Source: an uncultured bacterium (GTDB taxonomy: Bacteria > Patescibacteriota > Patescibacteriia > Magasanikbacterales > UBA922). From it: a DNA stretch of 34,979 nt. The notes under the pieces are model-generated. The model saw nothing but the letters and a program-made list of their open reading frames with translations. It had not been told where the DNA came from and searched no databases. This document shows positions 22,786 through 31,361 of the stretch, in pieces (position 1 is the stretch's first letter; every line of letters starts with the position of its first letter). The stretch is taken from the NCBI GenBank assembly GCA_937861125.1, contig CALMAY010000038.1:91942-126920 (forward strand), read 5' to 3'. A program made the translations under genes and the position numbers.

Positions 22786-22870
22786 CTAAGGTTTCTGATG
22801 TTGCTGAGGTTACTGGTGTTTGGGTGATTTTGAGAATCCTTAGCACCCTTAGCATCATCAGTATCCTTAG
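22786..22870. repeat. Inverted repeat in the dnaB leader
   Basis: CTAAGG-TTT-CTGATG-TT-GCT (22786-22805) pairs with AGC-AT-CATCAG-TAT-CCTTAG (22851-22870), 17 of 20 positions. The surrounding sequence (22765-22880) is built from degenerate 9-base units such as CTGAAGTTA and CTTAGCACC. The stem ends 20 bases from the dnaB start codon. Confidence 0.7.
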
Positions 22871-22956
22871 CGTCCTTAGCCCGTATGGTATATCAAATGG
22901 GGTGGGACGGCAACAGTATGGGTCGGATAGGATGTGTGCAAGGTGTGGGTAAAAAT

Positions 22957-22985
22957 CTGACAAGTAAAAAGAGAAAGAGTTTAAT
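22957..22985 (+). promoter_or_regulatory. Promoter of the 37-residue basic peptide gene
   Basis: CTGACA, 17 bp, TTTAAT; predicted leader of about 50 nt with a GCCAGA/TCTGGC hairpin. Confidence 0.55.
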
Positions 22986-23040
22986 ATTATCTGTCATTCG
23001 CCGCCAGAGCGTTTTCTGGCACTTCTGTGAGAGGCTCACC

Positions 23041-23154
23041 ATGTGCGATCCACGTTCGCGTCCGAAGCCGCCTGGCTTCGGAAAGGGTAAGACCAGTAAC
23101 CAGATCAAGGCTAAGGAGGAGAAGGCGGGTAAAGCGTCCATCAAGAAGAAGTGA
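23041..23154 (+). CDS. Small, very basic protein (37 aa) in a GC-rich cassette
   Basis: SD GAGAGG lies 6 bases before ATG 23041. The product starts MCDPRSRPKPPGFGKGK and ends KAGKASIKKK, with many Lys/Arg and almost no hydrophobic residues, so it is likely nucleic-acid-binding or disordered. It is preceded by a promoter and a leader hairpin, and followed by a GC-rich stem-loop and a terminator. I recognise no family. Codon use and GC content differ from flanking dnaB and the glycosyltransferase gene. A longer reading frame upstream lacks support. Confidence 0.5.
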   Translation: MCDPRSRPKPPGFGKGKTSNQIKAKEEKAGKASIKKK

Positions 23155-23164
23155 CGGCGAGCGG

Positions 23165-23203
23165 GGCCGACCAACGTGACGCGTTCGCGCGTTCGGGTCG
23201 GCC
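23165..23203 (+). other. Strong GC-rich stem-loop with TTCG tetraloop
   Basis: GGCCGACC (23165-23172) pairs with GGTCGGCC (23196-23203), and inside ACGCG-TTCG-CGCGT (23079+100 offset: 23179-23192) forms a second stem capped by a TTCG tetraloop. It has no U tract and precedes the true terminator. Confidence 0.65.
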
Positions 23204-23226
23204 TCGCGTTCGACTCGTTTGATAGG

Positions 23227-23246
23227 GACCAACATGGTCTTTTTTT
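23227..23246 (+). terminator. Terminator of the 37-residue peptide cassette
   Basis: GACCA-ACA-TGGTC followed by seven or more T residues. Confidence 0.75.
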
Positions 23247-23259
23247 GTTTGTACAAAAC

Positions 23260-23268
23260 TGGTATGAT
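23260..23268 (+). promoter_or_regulatory. Extended -10 promoter of the GT4 gene, leaderless
   Basis: TGGTATGAT, identical to the uvrB element, ends 9 bases before ATG 23278. Confidence 0.55.
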
Positions 23269-23277
23269 GAATCGTAT

Positions 23278-24498
23278 ATGAAGATTGCTCTTATCCATAA
23301 TCTCTATCCACCATACAGCAAAGGTGGGGCAGAGACAGTGGTCGTCAATACTGTACAAGCACTTATCTCCGCTGGACATGAGGTGTTTGTTATTTCAAGT
23401 GCACCCTTTGGTGAGCAGATAGACATGGTGGATGGTGTACGCGTGTATCGTCGTTGTGCGGGAAATGTGTATTCGTTTGCCGATGGGAAGTCTCATTATT
23501 TTGTTGCTCGGTTGATCTGGCAGTGTGTCAACATGTTTCATGTTCGTCAGGCGCAGTGGGTGCGAGATGTATTGCAAAAAGAAAAACCAGATGTTGTGCA
23601 TACACACAATCTGATGGGGATGTCGTTTCTCATTCCACGTGTGATCAAAAAACTACATATTCCACATGTGCATACACTCCATGATGTACAGCTCGTGGAG
23701 CCGAGTGGAATCGTGATCTATAATAGACAATCATCATTTCGATATCACAATCCATTTTCTTTTTTATACAAAAAGATAGTTTCTTTTTTGTTTGGTTCGC
23801 CCGACGTAGTTATCTCACCATCTCAGTTTCTTCTCGATTGGTATCGACAATGTGGCTTTTTTGCAAACACAAAACAGTTGCTCGTGATGAAAAATATCCA
23901 AGGATCTGTGGTGCACACGATCGTCAAACAATCAACACAAACATTTCGTTTTTTGTTTGCTGGACAACTAGAGGAACATAAAGGAATTAATGTGCTGCTT
24001 GACGCATGGTCGCAGGTATCAAAACAACATGTGCAGGCACATTTGGGTATTGCGGGAAGTGGTACGATGGATTCAGCCGTTATTGAGTTTGCAAATAAGA
24101 ATGAGTCTGTTTCACGTCTGGGACGTCTCACGCAGACGCAGCTCAGTGATGAATTGATGAAGACGGATATGGTGATCTTTCCATCTATTTGTATTGAAAA
24201 CTCTCCAACAATTTTGTTTGAAAGTATTCAGAGTGGCACGCCGGTGATCGCGAGTGACATGGAGTCTGTCAGGGAGATTGTGCGTGAGGGTGTAGAAGGG
24301 TATTTAATTCCTGTGGCGAACAGTGGAGTGCTGGCAGAGAAGATATTGTGGTGTGTGAAAAACGCAGAAAAGGTTCGTGCACTCTCAGCTCGTATGAGTG
24401 AAGTGCAGAAACAAAAACAAGCGTCGGTTGACGAGCTTGTGGGTGTGTACACAAAGTGTCATTGCGAGGAGGAGCGAAGCGACGACGTGGCAATCTAA
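23278..24498 (+). CDS. Glycosyltransferase family 4 (GT-B fold)
   Basis: The 406-residue enzyme has a GT-B layout. The N-terminal acceptor domain begins MKIALIHNLYPPYSKGGAET and includes VHTHNLMG and HVHTLHDVQL. The C-terminal nucleotide-sugar domain has FLFAGQLEEHKGINVLLDAW, HLGIAGSG and the EX7E retaining motif ENSPTILFE followed by SGTPVIAS. It would transfer a sugar from an NDP-sugar, likely to a cell-surface glycan. The last residues (CHCEEERSDDVAI) are encoded by an intergenic palindromic repeat. ATG 23278 is chosen since the family starts there and a -10 lies just upstream. Confidence 0.92.
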   Translation: MKIALIHNLYPPYSKGGAETVVVNTVQALISAGHEVFVISSAPFGEQIDMVDGVRVYRRCAGNVYSFADGKSHYFVARLIWQCVNMFHVRQAQWVRDVLQKEKPDVVHTHNLMGMSFLIPRVIKKLHIPHVHTLHDVQLVEPSGIVIYNRQSSFRYHNPFSFLYKKIVSFLFGSPDVVISPSQFLLDWYRQCGFFANTKQLLVMKNIQGSVVHTIVKQSTQTFRFLFAGQLEEHKGINVLLDAWSQVSKQHVQAHLGIAGSGTMDSAVIEFANKNESVSRLGRLTQTQLSDELMKTDMVIFPSICIENSPTILFESIQSGTPVIASDMESVREIVREGVEGYLIPVANSGVLAEKILWCVKNAEKVRALSARMSEVQKQKQASVDELVGVYTKCHCEEERSDDVAI

Positions 24499-24552
24499 GT
24501 ACGCAGTGATTACATTATATTAAAGATTGCTTCGCTTTGCTCGCAATGACAC
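24466..24552. repeat. Palindromic repeat pair (GTCATTGCGAG type)
   Basis: Left arm GTGTCATTGCGAGGAGGAGC to CAATCT (24466-24496) and inverted right arm AGATTGCTTCGC to GCAATGACAC (24524-24552) form a hairpin between convergent genes. The left arm encodes the C-terminus of the GT4 protein. Confidence 0.8.
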
Positions 24553-24556
24553 TCGG

Positions 24557-26620
24557 TCAGTTTACTAGCATTGTATTTTCTGATGTATACCGATCAAATC
24601 TAAAAATAATCACTGCTCCATCATCAATCACATATTCATCATCCGCAATCAGACGAAGTCCCGGAATGACTTCGTTTTTATTGTGCCAGTAGTCACTGAT
24701 GAGAACATATACATGATCAATATCGAGCGTGTTCATCACTTCTTCTATATATTTCCTCTCTTGTTCTTTGTAGAGCAATGCATTGTACGCATCAGCGAGG
24801 TAGCCTCCTGTTGGGATAGAATAATGATATATCAATGAACCATTGTATGGGTAGTACTGGTTGAATCCAAATTGATCCACCGCAGCTGCTGCTGTCATGA
24901 TGTTGCTCAGTACGACATAGCGTGTGCCAGCGCCTTGCTGTGCGATAAACTGTACTGCGAGCAAATCAGATGTAGTGACATTGTACCCTTTGGCTTTAAC
25001 CTGAGCGTTGTTTTGTGGATAGGTGAAATACAGCGAGAGAACAAGGAGTAGCGAACAGAGAACAATGAACGCGTGACGGGTATATGTGCCACTGAAGTAC
25101 TTTGTCTGGATGTGAGAAAGTCCATAGATAGCGAGGGGAAGAAGTGGAAGAAAAACGAGATGGCGGAGGCGCTCTGCATATTGGAGTTGCTCTTTGTCAC
25201 CGAGATTTGGAAATGAGACAAAGAGGAGAACGCCACACACATTGAGCGCGATCACTAGTGATGAAACAACAAACGGTGTTATCTCACCGCGCAGTTTTTT
25301 GTATGCGACAAAGAGGAGTGCTGCAAAAAATAGCGGCATGAGGTATTTGTATGTGTAGACTGCTTTTAGAATTGAGGGGAGTGAATCATTGAGTGATAGT
25401 CCTGCTGGTCGCATGAGGGAGATGTATTGACGGAGTGTTTCTGTGAGTGGGTGCAGCGTAATAACCACTTCCGACGACAATACACTATACAAAAGAAATA
25501 GCACTGGTACTGCAAACGAAGAAAGTGTTGCTGTGAAAATAAATAGTATGGTATTCACTTTTTTGTGGTGCAAAAAAGAAAGTAATACAAATACAAACAA
25601 ACAGACACCTGCAAGCGGATGTACTGTTGCTGTCATGAGTGTAAAAAGTACAAGGACTTTGACCCCATATCTTGTTTTCAGAAGTGTGTGAGTTATCAAG
25701 ACTCCAAAGATCATGAGCAACACCGATACGTTGTATGGTGTGGTCATAGTGAAGTACGAGAGTGGAAAGAGGAGGAGAAGAAGTGTATAGAGGAGTGGTC
25801 GGTTGTCTGTATGTTTGTATGCAGAAAAAAAGTATGTGCCGCCAGTGGTGAGCAAGAGTGCAGACAGTATCGGTGTGAGCCAGACATCAACGAGATGAAG
25901 TGGTATGTGTAAGAGGTGTGAGAGGGAGATCGCTGTTACATACTCGCCGATATAAAAAGGTGTTTTGGGGGCGATAAAACCAAACTGCATAATATGCTCC
26001 TGTGCCGCGCGGTGTAGAAATGGATCAAATCCATATCCAAGTGTATAGAGCGAACACAAGAGAGAAAAGCTGTTGAAGATGTGGAGTGATACGAGAGGGG
26101 CTGTCGTGCGTTTGTGTTTGCTGGTGTAGTACAACACGACGAATGTGGTGAATAAGAATATTCCCACGTACCACAGTGGCAGAACATCCCACACAGACAG
26201 AAGCGTTCCACTTGTTTGAAATGAAAATGGAATAACAAACAAGACTGCCTCAAGGAGAAGAAGGGGAATGGTATGGAGCCAGATACGTGAAGGATGTATT
26301 GTTGGGAATGAGAAGGATTTGTTTCGCAGAGCAAGAAGCGTGTATGCGATTGGTATTACGGAGATAGTATAGAGATCGATACCGTAGAGCATGTATAGTG
26401 CAACTCCCACTAGCATGGTCGTACTCACTAGTGTGAGGGTAGAGAGGAGTGTCGCATACTGTGCCTGAAAGTACGGTCGAAGTGAGTGTGTCGCCAGATA
26501 TCCGAGGGTGAGAAAACCAACTCCACCCAGGATATGTGTCACTAGGGAGGGGGTATGTAGCCCAAGGAGTGTGAGTGCTAGGCAAAGAAGTGTGCCTATG
26601 ATATAGTATTTTTGTTTCAT
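24557..26620 (-). CDS. Large polytopic membrane protein, possibly GT-C-type glycosyltransferase
   Basis: This 687-residue protein has about 13-14 hydrophobic helices from the N-terminus (IGTLLCLALTLLGL) to about residue 550, and a soluble C-terminal part (about 560-687) with VQFIAQQGAGTRYVVLSNIM and YVLISDYWHNKNEVIPGLRLI. This layout resembles GT-C glycosyltransferases and related uncharacterised envelope proteins. No catalytic motif is certain. It is divergent from the GT-C-like gene at 26666, with overlapping promoter elements in the 45-base gap, and lies next to GT4, suggesting a surface-glycan locus. Confidence 0.7.
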   Translation of the reverse strand: MKQKYYIIGTLLCLALTLLGLHTPSLVTHILGGVGFLTLGYLATHSLRPYFQAQYATLLSTLTLVSTTMLVGVALYMLYGIDLYTISVIPIAYTLLALRNKSFSFPTIHPSRIWLHTIPLLLLEAVLFVIPFSFQTSGTLLSVWDVLPLWYVGIFLFTTFVVLYYTSKHKRTTAPLVSLHIFNSFSLLCSLYTLGYGFDPFLHRAAQEHIMQFGFIAPKTPFYIGEYVTAISLSHLLHIPLHLVDVWLTPILSALLLTTGGTYFFSAYKHTDNRPLLYTLLLLLFPLSYFTMTTPYNVSVLLMIFGVLITHTLLKTRYGVKVLVLFTLMTATVHPLAGVCLFVFVLLSFLHHKKVNTILFIFTATLSSFAVPVLFLLYSVLSSEVVITLHPLTETLRQYISLMRPAGLSLNDSLPSILKAVYTYKYLMPLFFAALLFVAYKKLRGEITPFVVSSLVIALNVCGVLLFVSFPNLGDKEQLQYAERLRHLVFLPLLPLAIYGLSHIQTKYFSGTYTRHAFIVLCSLLLVLSLYFTYPQNNAQVKAKGYNVTTSDLLAVQFIAQQGAGTRYVVLSNIMTAAAAVDQFGFNQYYPYNGSLIYHYSIPTGGYLADAYNALLYKEQERKYIEEVMNTLDIDHVYVLISDYWHNKNEVIPGLRLIADDEYVIDDGAVIIFRFDRYTSENTMLVN

Positions 26621-26665
26621 AAGATTGGTTATATCCTATCATATCCGTAGAGAAAAGAAAGATCT

Positions 26666-28345
26666 ATGTGGGAACGTCTATCACGCATCGTATTTCAGAT
26701 CAAACCAGAATATCTTTTTGGTGTTCTTGGTATTTTATTTTTTTTCGTTTCTCTATTTTTTGTCGCTGTCTCACCACTCCCTTGGCAGGGATTGTTTCTC
26801 AAACAAACACCAAATTTTTCATATCCTGTATTCAACCAGCCTGATGAGGCGGCGAATTATCTCTTTATTCACGATGCGTGGAAGACGGCTTCGTTTGGTG
26901 TGTATGAGCCACTTTCAAATGTAACAGCGTCGCAGGTCCATCCCCGTAGTGTCACTGTGGTTGCAAGTGAGTTGGTACCGATCGGGTTTCCTGGATTTGT
27001 ATCGCTGATGTATTTGGTCACGCTCCCATTCTTTTTATTATTTGGTGAAGGATTTGCGACCGTGTTACTTGTTTTAATTATCCCACTCATGGCTGCGAGT
27101 ACACCGTATCTGCTCTACCGTGTGTTAGTGCACGCGATGGACGAACGAATTGCACGACTGAGTGGGTTGCTTTTGTTTGTATTACCACCATGGTGGTATT
27201 ATGCGAGTCGATCATTGCAGACGCCGATTTTGTTTGTTTGGTTCGTACTCATGTCCCTCTTTTTGCTGTTTGTCTCTTCGTCTGTCAGATATCAAAAGAC
27301 ACTGACCGCACTCTCTGGTATCGCACTTGCACTAGCTATTTTTATCCGTCCATCTGAAGTGCTGTGGATTGGGGTGGTTGCTGCTGTACTGCTTTATCGT
27401 GTGAGAAAATATATTGATTGGTCTGTATTTATATACTGGGTGTTTGGAATTATTGGAGTGGGGATATTATTTTTTGTCAATCAGTATCTGTGGTATGGAC
27501 ATATTTTTTCTACTGGATACGCGATGCCGCAGAGTAGTGGTGTGGGTGGGACAATTTTTCAATCTCCGCAGGGACGGTTTTGGTTTCAGGGATTTTTCTT
27601 TCCATTTGGGTTTCATCCGTTGATTATATTGCAGACAGTGTACCAGTATAGTGTGCAGTTGTTTTCTGTCTGGGCGATTGCAGTAGTATTTGGTGTTATT
27701 GCAGTATACAAGAAGTGGGTGGTGGGGGAGATACATCATATGTATCAAAAGATTGTACTCGGCGTCTCTCTCTTTTTGCTCTGCTCATACGGATCATGGA
27801 AATTTGTCGACAACGTGCTCGGTGTCGCATCAATTGGTAGTTCACAAGTACGATATTTTTTGCCTGTGTATGTGTTACTCCTTCCGTTTGTCGTGATGGG
27901 AATGCAATATATCTATACACTTTTTTCTCATAAAAAATTAGTATTGTTCTTTGTCCTTTGTTCTTTACTCTTTACTACCACTGCAGTGGTATATGGCCCA
28001 CCAGAAGGATTGCTTTCACTCCAAAAAACATTGGCAGGATACGTCGACTGGCGTGAACAGGTACTCAAACGTACCCCTTCACAATCAGTGATTGTGACAC
28101 GCTATGCTGACAAATATTTGGTACCGTTTCGCAAGGTGATTCCAGGGTTTCAAGAGGAGTATGAGATGGATGCAGTCAAGGCACTGCTGCTTGGAAATGT
28201 ACCGGTATTTTGGTTTGATGTGATTCTTTCAGATGAGGAATATCAAAAAAACCAAGAGCGAATTAGTCCAAAACAGCTAGTTTTGTCACCTCCCTTGGCT
28301 CAGTGGGGTGGTCTGGAGCTTCGGAAAATAGAGTTGAAAAAATAG
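26666..28345 (+). CDS. GT-C-type membrane glycosyltransferase (ArnT/PMT-like)
   Basis: The 559-residue protein has about 11-12 membrane helices. After the first helix comes an extracytoplasmic loop with PDEAANYLF, which provides the acidic residues typical of the catalytic loop of GT-C enzymes using polyprenyl-phosphate sugars. Later features include FIRPSEVLWIG and a soluble C-terminal tail (about 460-559, TPSQSVIVTRYADKYLVPFRK). It probably transfers sugar on the outer face of the membrane; acceptor unknown. Start ATG 26666. Confidence 0.72.
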   Translation: MWERLSRIVFQIKPEYLFGVLGILFFFVSLFFVAVSPLPWQGLFLKQTPNFSYPVFNQPDEAANYLFIHDAWKTASFGVYEPLSNVTASQVHPRSVTVVASELVPIGFPGFVSLMYLVTLPFFLLFGEGFATVLLVLIIPLMAASTPYLLYRVLVHAMDERIARLSGLLLFVLPPWWYYASRSLQTPILFVWFVLMSLFLLFVSSSVRYQKTLTALSGIALALAIFIRPSEVLWIGVVAAVLLYRVRKYIDWSVFIYWVFGIIGVGILFFVNQYLWYGHIFSTGYAMPQSSGVGGTIFQSPQGRFWFQGFFFPFGFHPLIILQTVYQYSVQLFSVWAIAVVFGVIAVYKKWVVGEIHHMYQKIVLGVSLFLLCSYGSWKFVDNVLGVASIGSSQVRYFLPVYVLLLPFVVMGMQYIYTLFSHKKLVLFFVLCSLLFTTTAVVYGPPEGLLSLQKTLAGYVDWREQVLKRTPSQSVIVTRYADKYLVPFRKVIPGFQEEYEMDAVKALLLGNVPVFWFDVILSDEEYQKNQERISPKQLVLSPPLAQWGGLELRKIELKK

Positions 28346-28452
28346 GTGAAGTAAGGTAGGATAGAAGTGTAATAATAGATTTAGATTGAGAATAAAAGTA
28401 ATTAGTAATGTTATTTTGAATTTAGTATTTGGTAATTTGTAATTTATTATGT
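28346..28452. other. AT-rich spacer of short degenerate repeats
   Basis: Purely low-complexity: AGTAAGGTAGG, TAGATTTAGATTGAG and TAGTATTTGGTAATTTGTAATTTATT. No hairpin terminator or clear promoter is visible apart from TA-rich steps before the HIT gene. Confidence 0.45.
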
Positions 28453-28851
28453 ATGGATTGTATCTTTTGTAAAGTCGTCAACAAAGATGTTCCAAATCAT
28501 ACTGTATACGAAGATGAGAGTGTTTTGGCATTTCTCGATATTTTTCCACATGCCAAAGGGCATACCGTTGTGATCCTCAAAGAGCATGGTGAAACAGTAC
28601 TCGATTATTCTGAAGAAGCTGTCGCTGCACTTATGATTGGTGTACGACGTGCGATGGGACGTATTGATGCAGTACTCTCCCCAGAGGGGTACAATGTAGG
28701 GTGGAATCATGGTGATATCGGTGGGCAAATGGTCAAGCATCTCCATGTACACATCATGCCACGTTACAGTGGTGATGGCGGCAAGAGTATGCATGCGGTT
28801 GTGGATCATCCGCAGGGTGACGTCTCTGAGTTGGCAAAGTTGTTTGTATAA
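28453..28851 (+). CDS. HIT family hydrolase
   Basis: This 132-residue histidine-triad protein begins MDCIFCKVVNKDVPNHTVYED and carries the catalytic triad HLHVHIMPR (His96, His98, His100). The CxxC near the start is common in the family, whose members hydrolyse nucleoside phosphoramidates or dinucleotides. ATG 28453 matches family starts; the longer frame from 28429 adds only spacer-coded residues. The NUDIX gene starts 3 bases after its stop. Confidence 0.93.
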   Translation: MDCIFCKVVNKDVPNHTVYEDESVLAFLDIFPHAKGHTVVILKEHGETVLDYSEEAVAALMIGVRRAMGRIDAVLSPEGYNVGWNHGDIGGQMVKHLHVHIMPRYSGDGGKSMHAVVDHPQGDVSELAKLFV

Positions 28852-28854
28852 ATT

Positions 28855-29454
28855 ATGCCAAAACATCTCAAAAAACTTTCTGAAGAATCTCTCCACAAAA
28901 ATCCGTGGTGGGAGTATAAGCATGATACCTATGAACTCCCAAATGGTGAGGCGGGAGATTACTACTATGCACAGTTTAGTGGAATGTGTATCACTGTGCC
29001 GGTGCTCGAAGATGGACGGATTGTATTGTGTCTCCAACATCGATATCTAGCAGGAAAACAGAGTATTGAATTTCCTGGTGGGGGAATTTCTGATGAGGGT
29101 GATATTACAGAAAATGCAAGACGTGAGCTCTATGAAGAATCTGGTTGCATTGCCGAAGAGATGTTGAAAGTTGGTACTTTTGAACCAGCGAATGGATACG
29201 CGAAAGATACCGCACATGTATTTATCGCGCGAGTCGCTGAAATACGATCCTTGCCGCAGACAGACGCATCGGAGGAGTTTGAAGTGTTGATTCGTCGACC
29301 AGATGAAATTGATCATATGGTGAAAAACAACGAGATTTGGTCGGGTGAAACGCTCGCTGTGTGGGCAATGGTGCGACATCATTTTTTCAAAGAACAAGAA
29401 GCACAGGAGGTACAATCTCCTTTGTCACATATTTTTAAGTTGTTTGAAGTATAG
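28855..29454 (+). CDS. NUDIX hydrolase, ADP-ribose pyrophosphatase-like
   Basis: The 199-residue protein has a Nudix box FPGGGISDEGDITENARREL with catalytic RELYEESG (90-97), one residue longer than the canonical spacing before REL. Upstream features LEDGRIVLCLQHRYLAG and IEFPGGG fit ADP-ribose pyrophosphatase-like members; downstream FEPANGYAKDTAHVFIARV is the usual second half. It is translationally coupled to the HIT gene (3-base gap), so both probably clear nucleotide by-products. Specificity is inferred. Confidence 0.9.
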   Translation: MPKHLKKLSEESLHKNPWWEYKHDTYELPNGEAGDYYYAQFSGMCITVPVLEDGRIVLCLQHRYLAGKQSIEFPGGGISDEGDITENARRELYEESGCIAEEMLKVGTFEPANGYAKDTAHVFIARVAEIRSLPQTDASEEFEVLIRRPDEIDHMVKNNEIWSGETLAVWAMVRHHFFKEQEAQEVQSPLSHIFKLFEV

Positions 29455-29464
29455 GTCGCACATG

Positions 29465-29598
29465 TTGTCATCCCGAGCGAAGTCGAGGGTTCCCTTTCGT
29501 GAGTTTCAATACTTCCATTCACTTCGTTCTGGTTAGATTATCTATAAGAAAGCGATTCCTCCATTTCACTCCTTTCAGTCGTTCCAGTCGGAATGACA
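29465..29598. repeat. Palindromic repeat pair (TGTCATCCCGAGCG type)
   Basis: Left element TGTCATCCCGAGCGAAGTCG then AGGGTTCC (29465-29492) and an inverted, diverged right element ending GTTCCAGTCGGAATGACA (29553-29598). It ends 10 bases before rfbB, so it occupies the whole intergenic region. Confidence 0.7.
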
Positions 29599-29608
29599 AA
29601 ACTTCACT

Positions 29609-30610
29609 ATGAAATTATTAGTAACAGGCGGAGCTGGCTTTATCGGCTCGCACTATATTCGATACGTACTTCAAAATCACCCTGATGACTCGGTGGTCAA
29701 TCTTGATGCACTCACATACGCTGGTAATCTAGAAAATTTGCGTGATGTAGAGTCTGATCCGCGCTATTCGTTTGTCAAAGGTGATATCTGTGATCGAGAT
29801 ACGGTTTTTCCTCTCGTCGAACAATGTGACGCGGTGGTGCATTTTGCTGCGGAGAGTCATGTGGATCGATCTATTCTTGATCCATCTGGATTTGTCCGTA
29901 CCAATGTACTCGGGACACAAGTACTCCTTGACGCAGCGCGTCAATATAACAAACGATTTCATCATGTTTCCACTGATGAGGTCTATGGCGCACTCGGACC
30001 AAACGATCCACCTTTTCATGAAGAGCTCCCGTATAGTCCACGGAGTCCATACTCTGCGAGTAAAGCTGCATCGGATCATCTCGTACTTGCATACAGACAT
30101 ACATACAATTTGCCTGTGACAATTTCAAATTGTTCCAATAATTATGGACCGTTTCAGTTTCCAGAAAAATTGATTCCACTTGCGATTAGTAATATCATGG
30201 AAGATAAAAAAGTGCCAGTGTATGGAGACGGATTACAGGTGCGTGATTGGATTTATGTTGTTGACCATGTACGCGGTGTTGATTTAGTGTTACGAAATGG
30301 TACGATAGGGGAGACATACTGTTTGGGTGGACAGGCTGAAGTACCAAACATTGAAATTGTAAAAACATTGCTGTCGTTACTTGCGAAAGATGAATCACTG
30401 ATTGAATATGTCAAAGATCGTCCGGGTCATGATAGACGCTATGCGATGAATATTACAAAGGCACAGCGTGAGCTCGGGTTTGCTCCATCAGTAACTCTTG
30501 CGCAAGGGTTGAAGGAAACAGTACAATGGTATCAGGATAATCGTGAGTGGGTAGAACGATGTAAGAGTGGGGAGTATCAAGAGTACTATACAATACAGTA
30601 TACTATTTAA
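29609..30610 (+). CDS. rfbB: dTDP-glucose 4,6-dehydratase
   Basis: This short-chain dehydrogenase converts dTDP-glucose to dTDP-4-keto-6-deoxyglucose, the second step of dTDP-rhamnose synthesis. The 333-residue protein shows VTGGAGFIGSHYIR (NAD-binding), HFAAESHVDRSI, STDEVYG, YSASKAASDHL (YxxxK) and NCSNNYGPFQFPEKLIPL with YGDGLQVRDWIYV. Length is normal. It starts at ATG 29609 right after a repeat. rmlA and rmlC are not in the window; the epimerase-reductase function may be supplied by the gene at 31358. Confidence 0.96.
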   Translation: MKLLVTGGAGFIGSHYIRYVLQNHPDDSVVNLDALTYAGNLENLRDVESDPRYSFVKGDICDRDTVFPLVEQCDAVVHFAAESHVDRSILDPSGFVRTNVLGTQVLLDAARQYNKRFHHVSTDEVYGALGPNDPPFHEELPYSPRSPYSASKAASDHLVLAYRHTYNLPVTISNCSNNYGPFQFPEKLIPLAISNIMEDKKVPVYGDGLQVRDWIYVVDHVRGVDLVLRNGTIGETYCLGGQAEVPNIEIVKTLLSLLAKDESLIEYVKDRPGHDRRYAMNITKAQRELGFAPSVTLAQGLKETVQWYQDNREWVERCKSGEYQEYYTIQYTI

Positions 30611-30638
30611 CTTTTTAATTATATATTATTTATTTCGT

Positions 30639-31361
30639 ATGAAAAAACAAATAGTAGTATCTTTTTTTGCAGGATTTGTCATGTGTGTAGGTGTTGGATA
30701 TTACGCACTCAAATACACATCCCTGCCATCGTTGATTTGGAATAATGTTTGGTTTCTCACGCCACAGGAGACATCGTACATGCAGTATGTACGAGACATG
30801 ATTCCATATTACAAGTCAATGAGTTATATGCATCCAGATGTTCCTTTCTCTATAGAGGTGCCAGTTCTTTGGAAAGATTTTTCTGATCCATATTTAGTAC
30901 AGAGAACCACAATGACACCTTCTATTGCACGTCATTTGTTGCAGACAGGAAGATTTACTGATGCAACATGGCAAGATATTATCACAATGAGTGATAAACA
31001 AGTACTTCTTTATTTTAGTGATACATTGCGATATCCGTTAGCATCTGTGGCTCAAAATTCAAACCCAAATTATGGTGATTGGGTGGCTGACCAAGTTGAT
31101 TTTTTTGTTTTAGATGGCGCCTATCCTGATGCATTGCCGGAAGGCGCGGTGACAACGACAGTTGATGGGTATAGTGCGATCATAGAATATATGCCGTTGG
31201 ATAATGGCGAAGTCACAAAAGGTGGTACAGGTGGTAAAACAGTGAGTATATATGTTCCTCAAAAGAAGAAGGTGCTTGTAATGCAACAGCAGGCACGTGG
31301 TGATGAATATTTTGAACAAACTGTGACGCACATAATCAATACGCTTAATATTTTATTGTGA
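30639..31361 (+). CDS. Membrane-anchored orphan protein within the rhamnose gene group
   Basis: From ATG 30639 the 240-residue product has an N-terminal signal anchor (IVVSFFAGFVMCVGVGYYAL) and an extracytoplasmic domain (VPFSIEVPVLWKDFSDPYLV, VDFFVLDGAYPDALPEG, GKTVSIYVPQKKKVLVMQQQ). No family recognised; the beta-rich ending resembles small surface domains like the one at 8117-8656. The stop overlaps the GTG of the next gene by GTGA, so they are translationally coupled. Confidence 0.7.
   Translation: MKKQIVVSFFAGFVMCVGVGYYALKYTSLPSLIWNNVWFLTPQETSYMQYVRDMIPYYKSMSYMHPDVPFSIEVPVLWKDFSDPYLVQRTTMTPSIARHLLQTGRFTDATWQDIITMSDKQVLLYFSDTLRYPLASVAQNSNPNYGDWVADQVDFFVLDGAYPDALPEGAVTTTVDGYSAIIEYMPLDNGEVTKGGTGGKTVSIYVPQKKKVLVMQQQARGDEYFEQTVTHIINTLNILL

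Noticed and set aside
22763-22963. 66-codon minus-strand ORF upstream of dnaB
   Set aside because: It is a translation of the degenerate repeat array and the dnaB leader.
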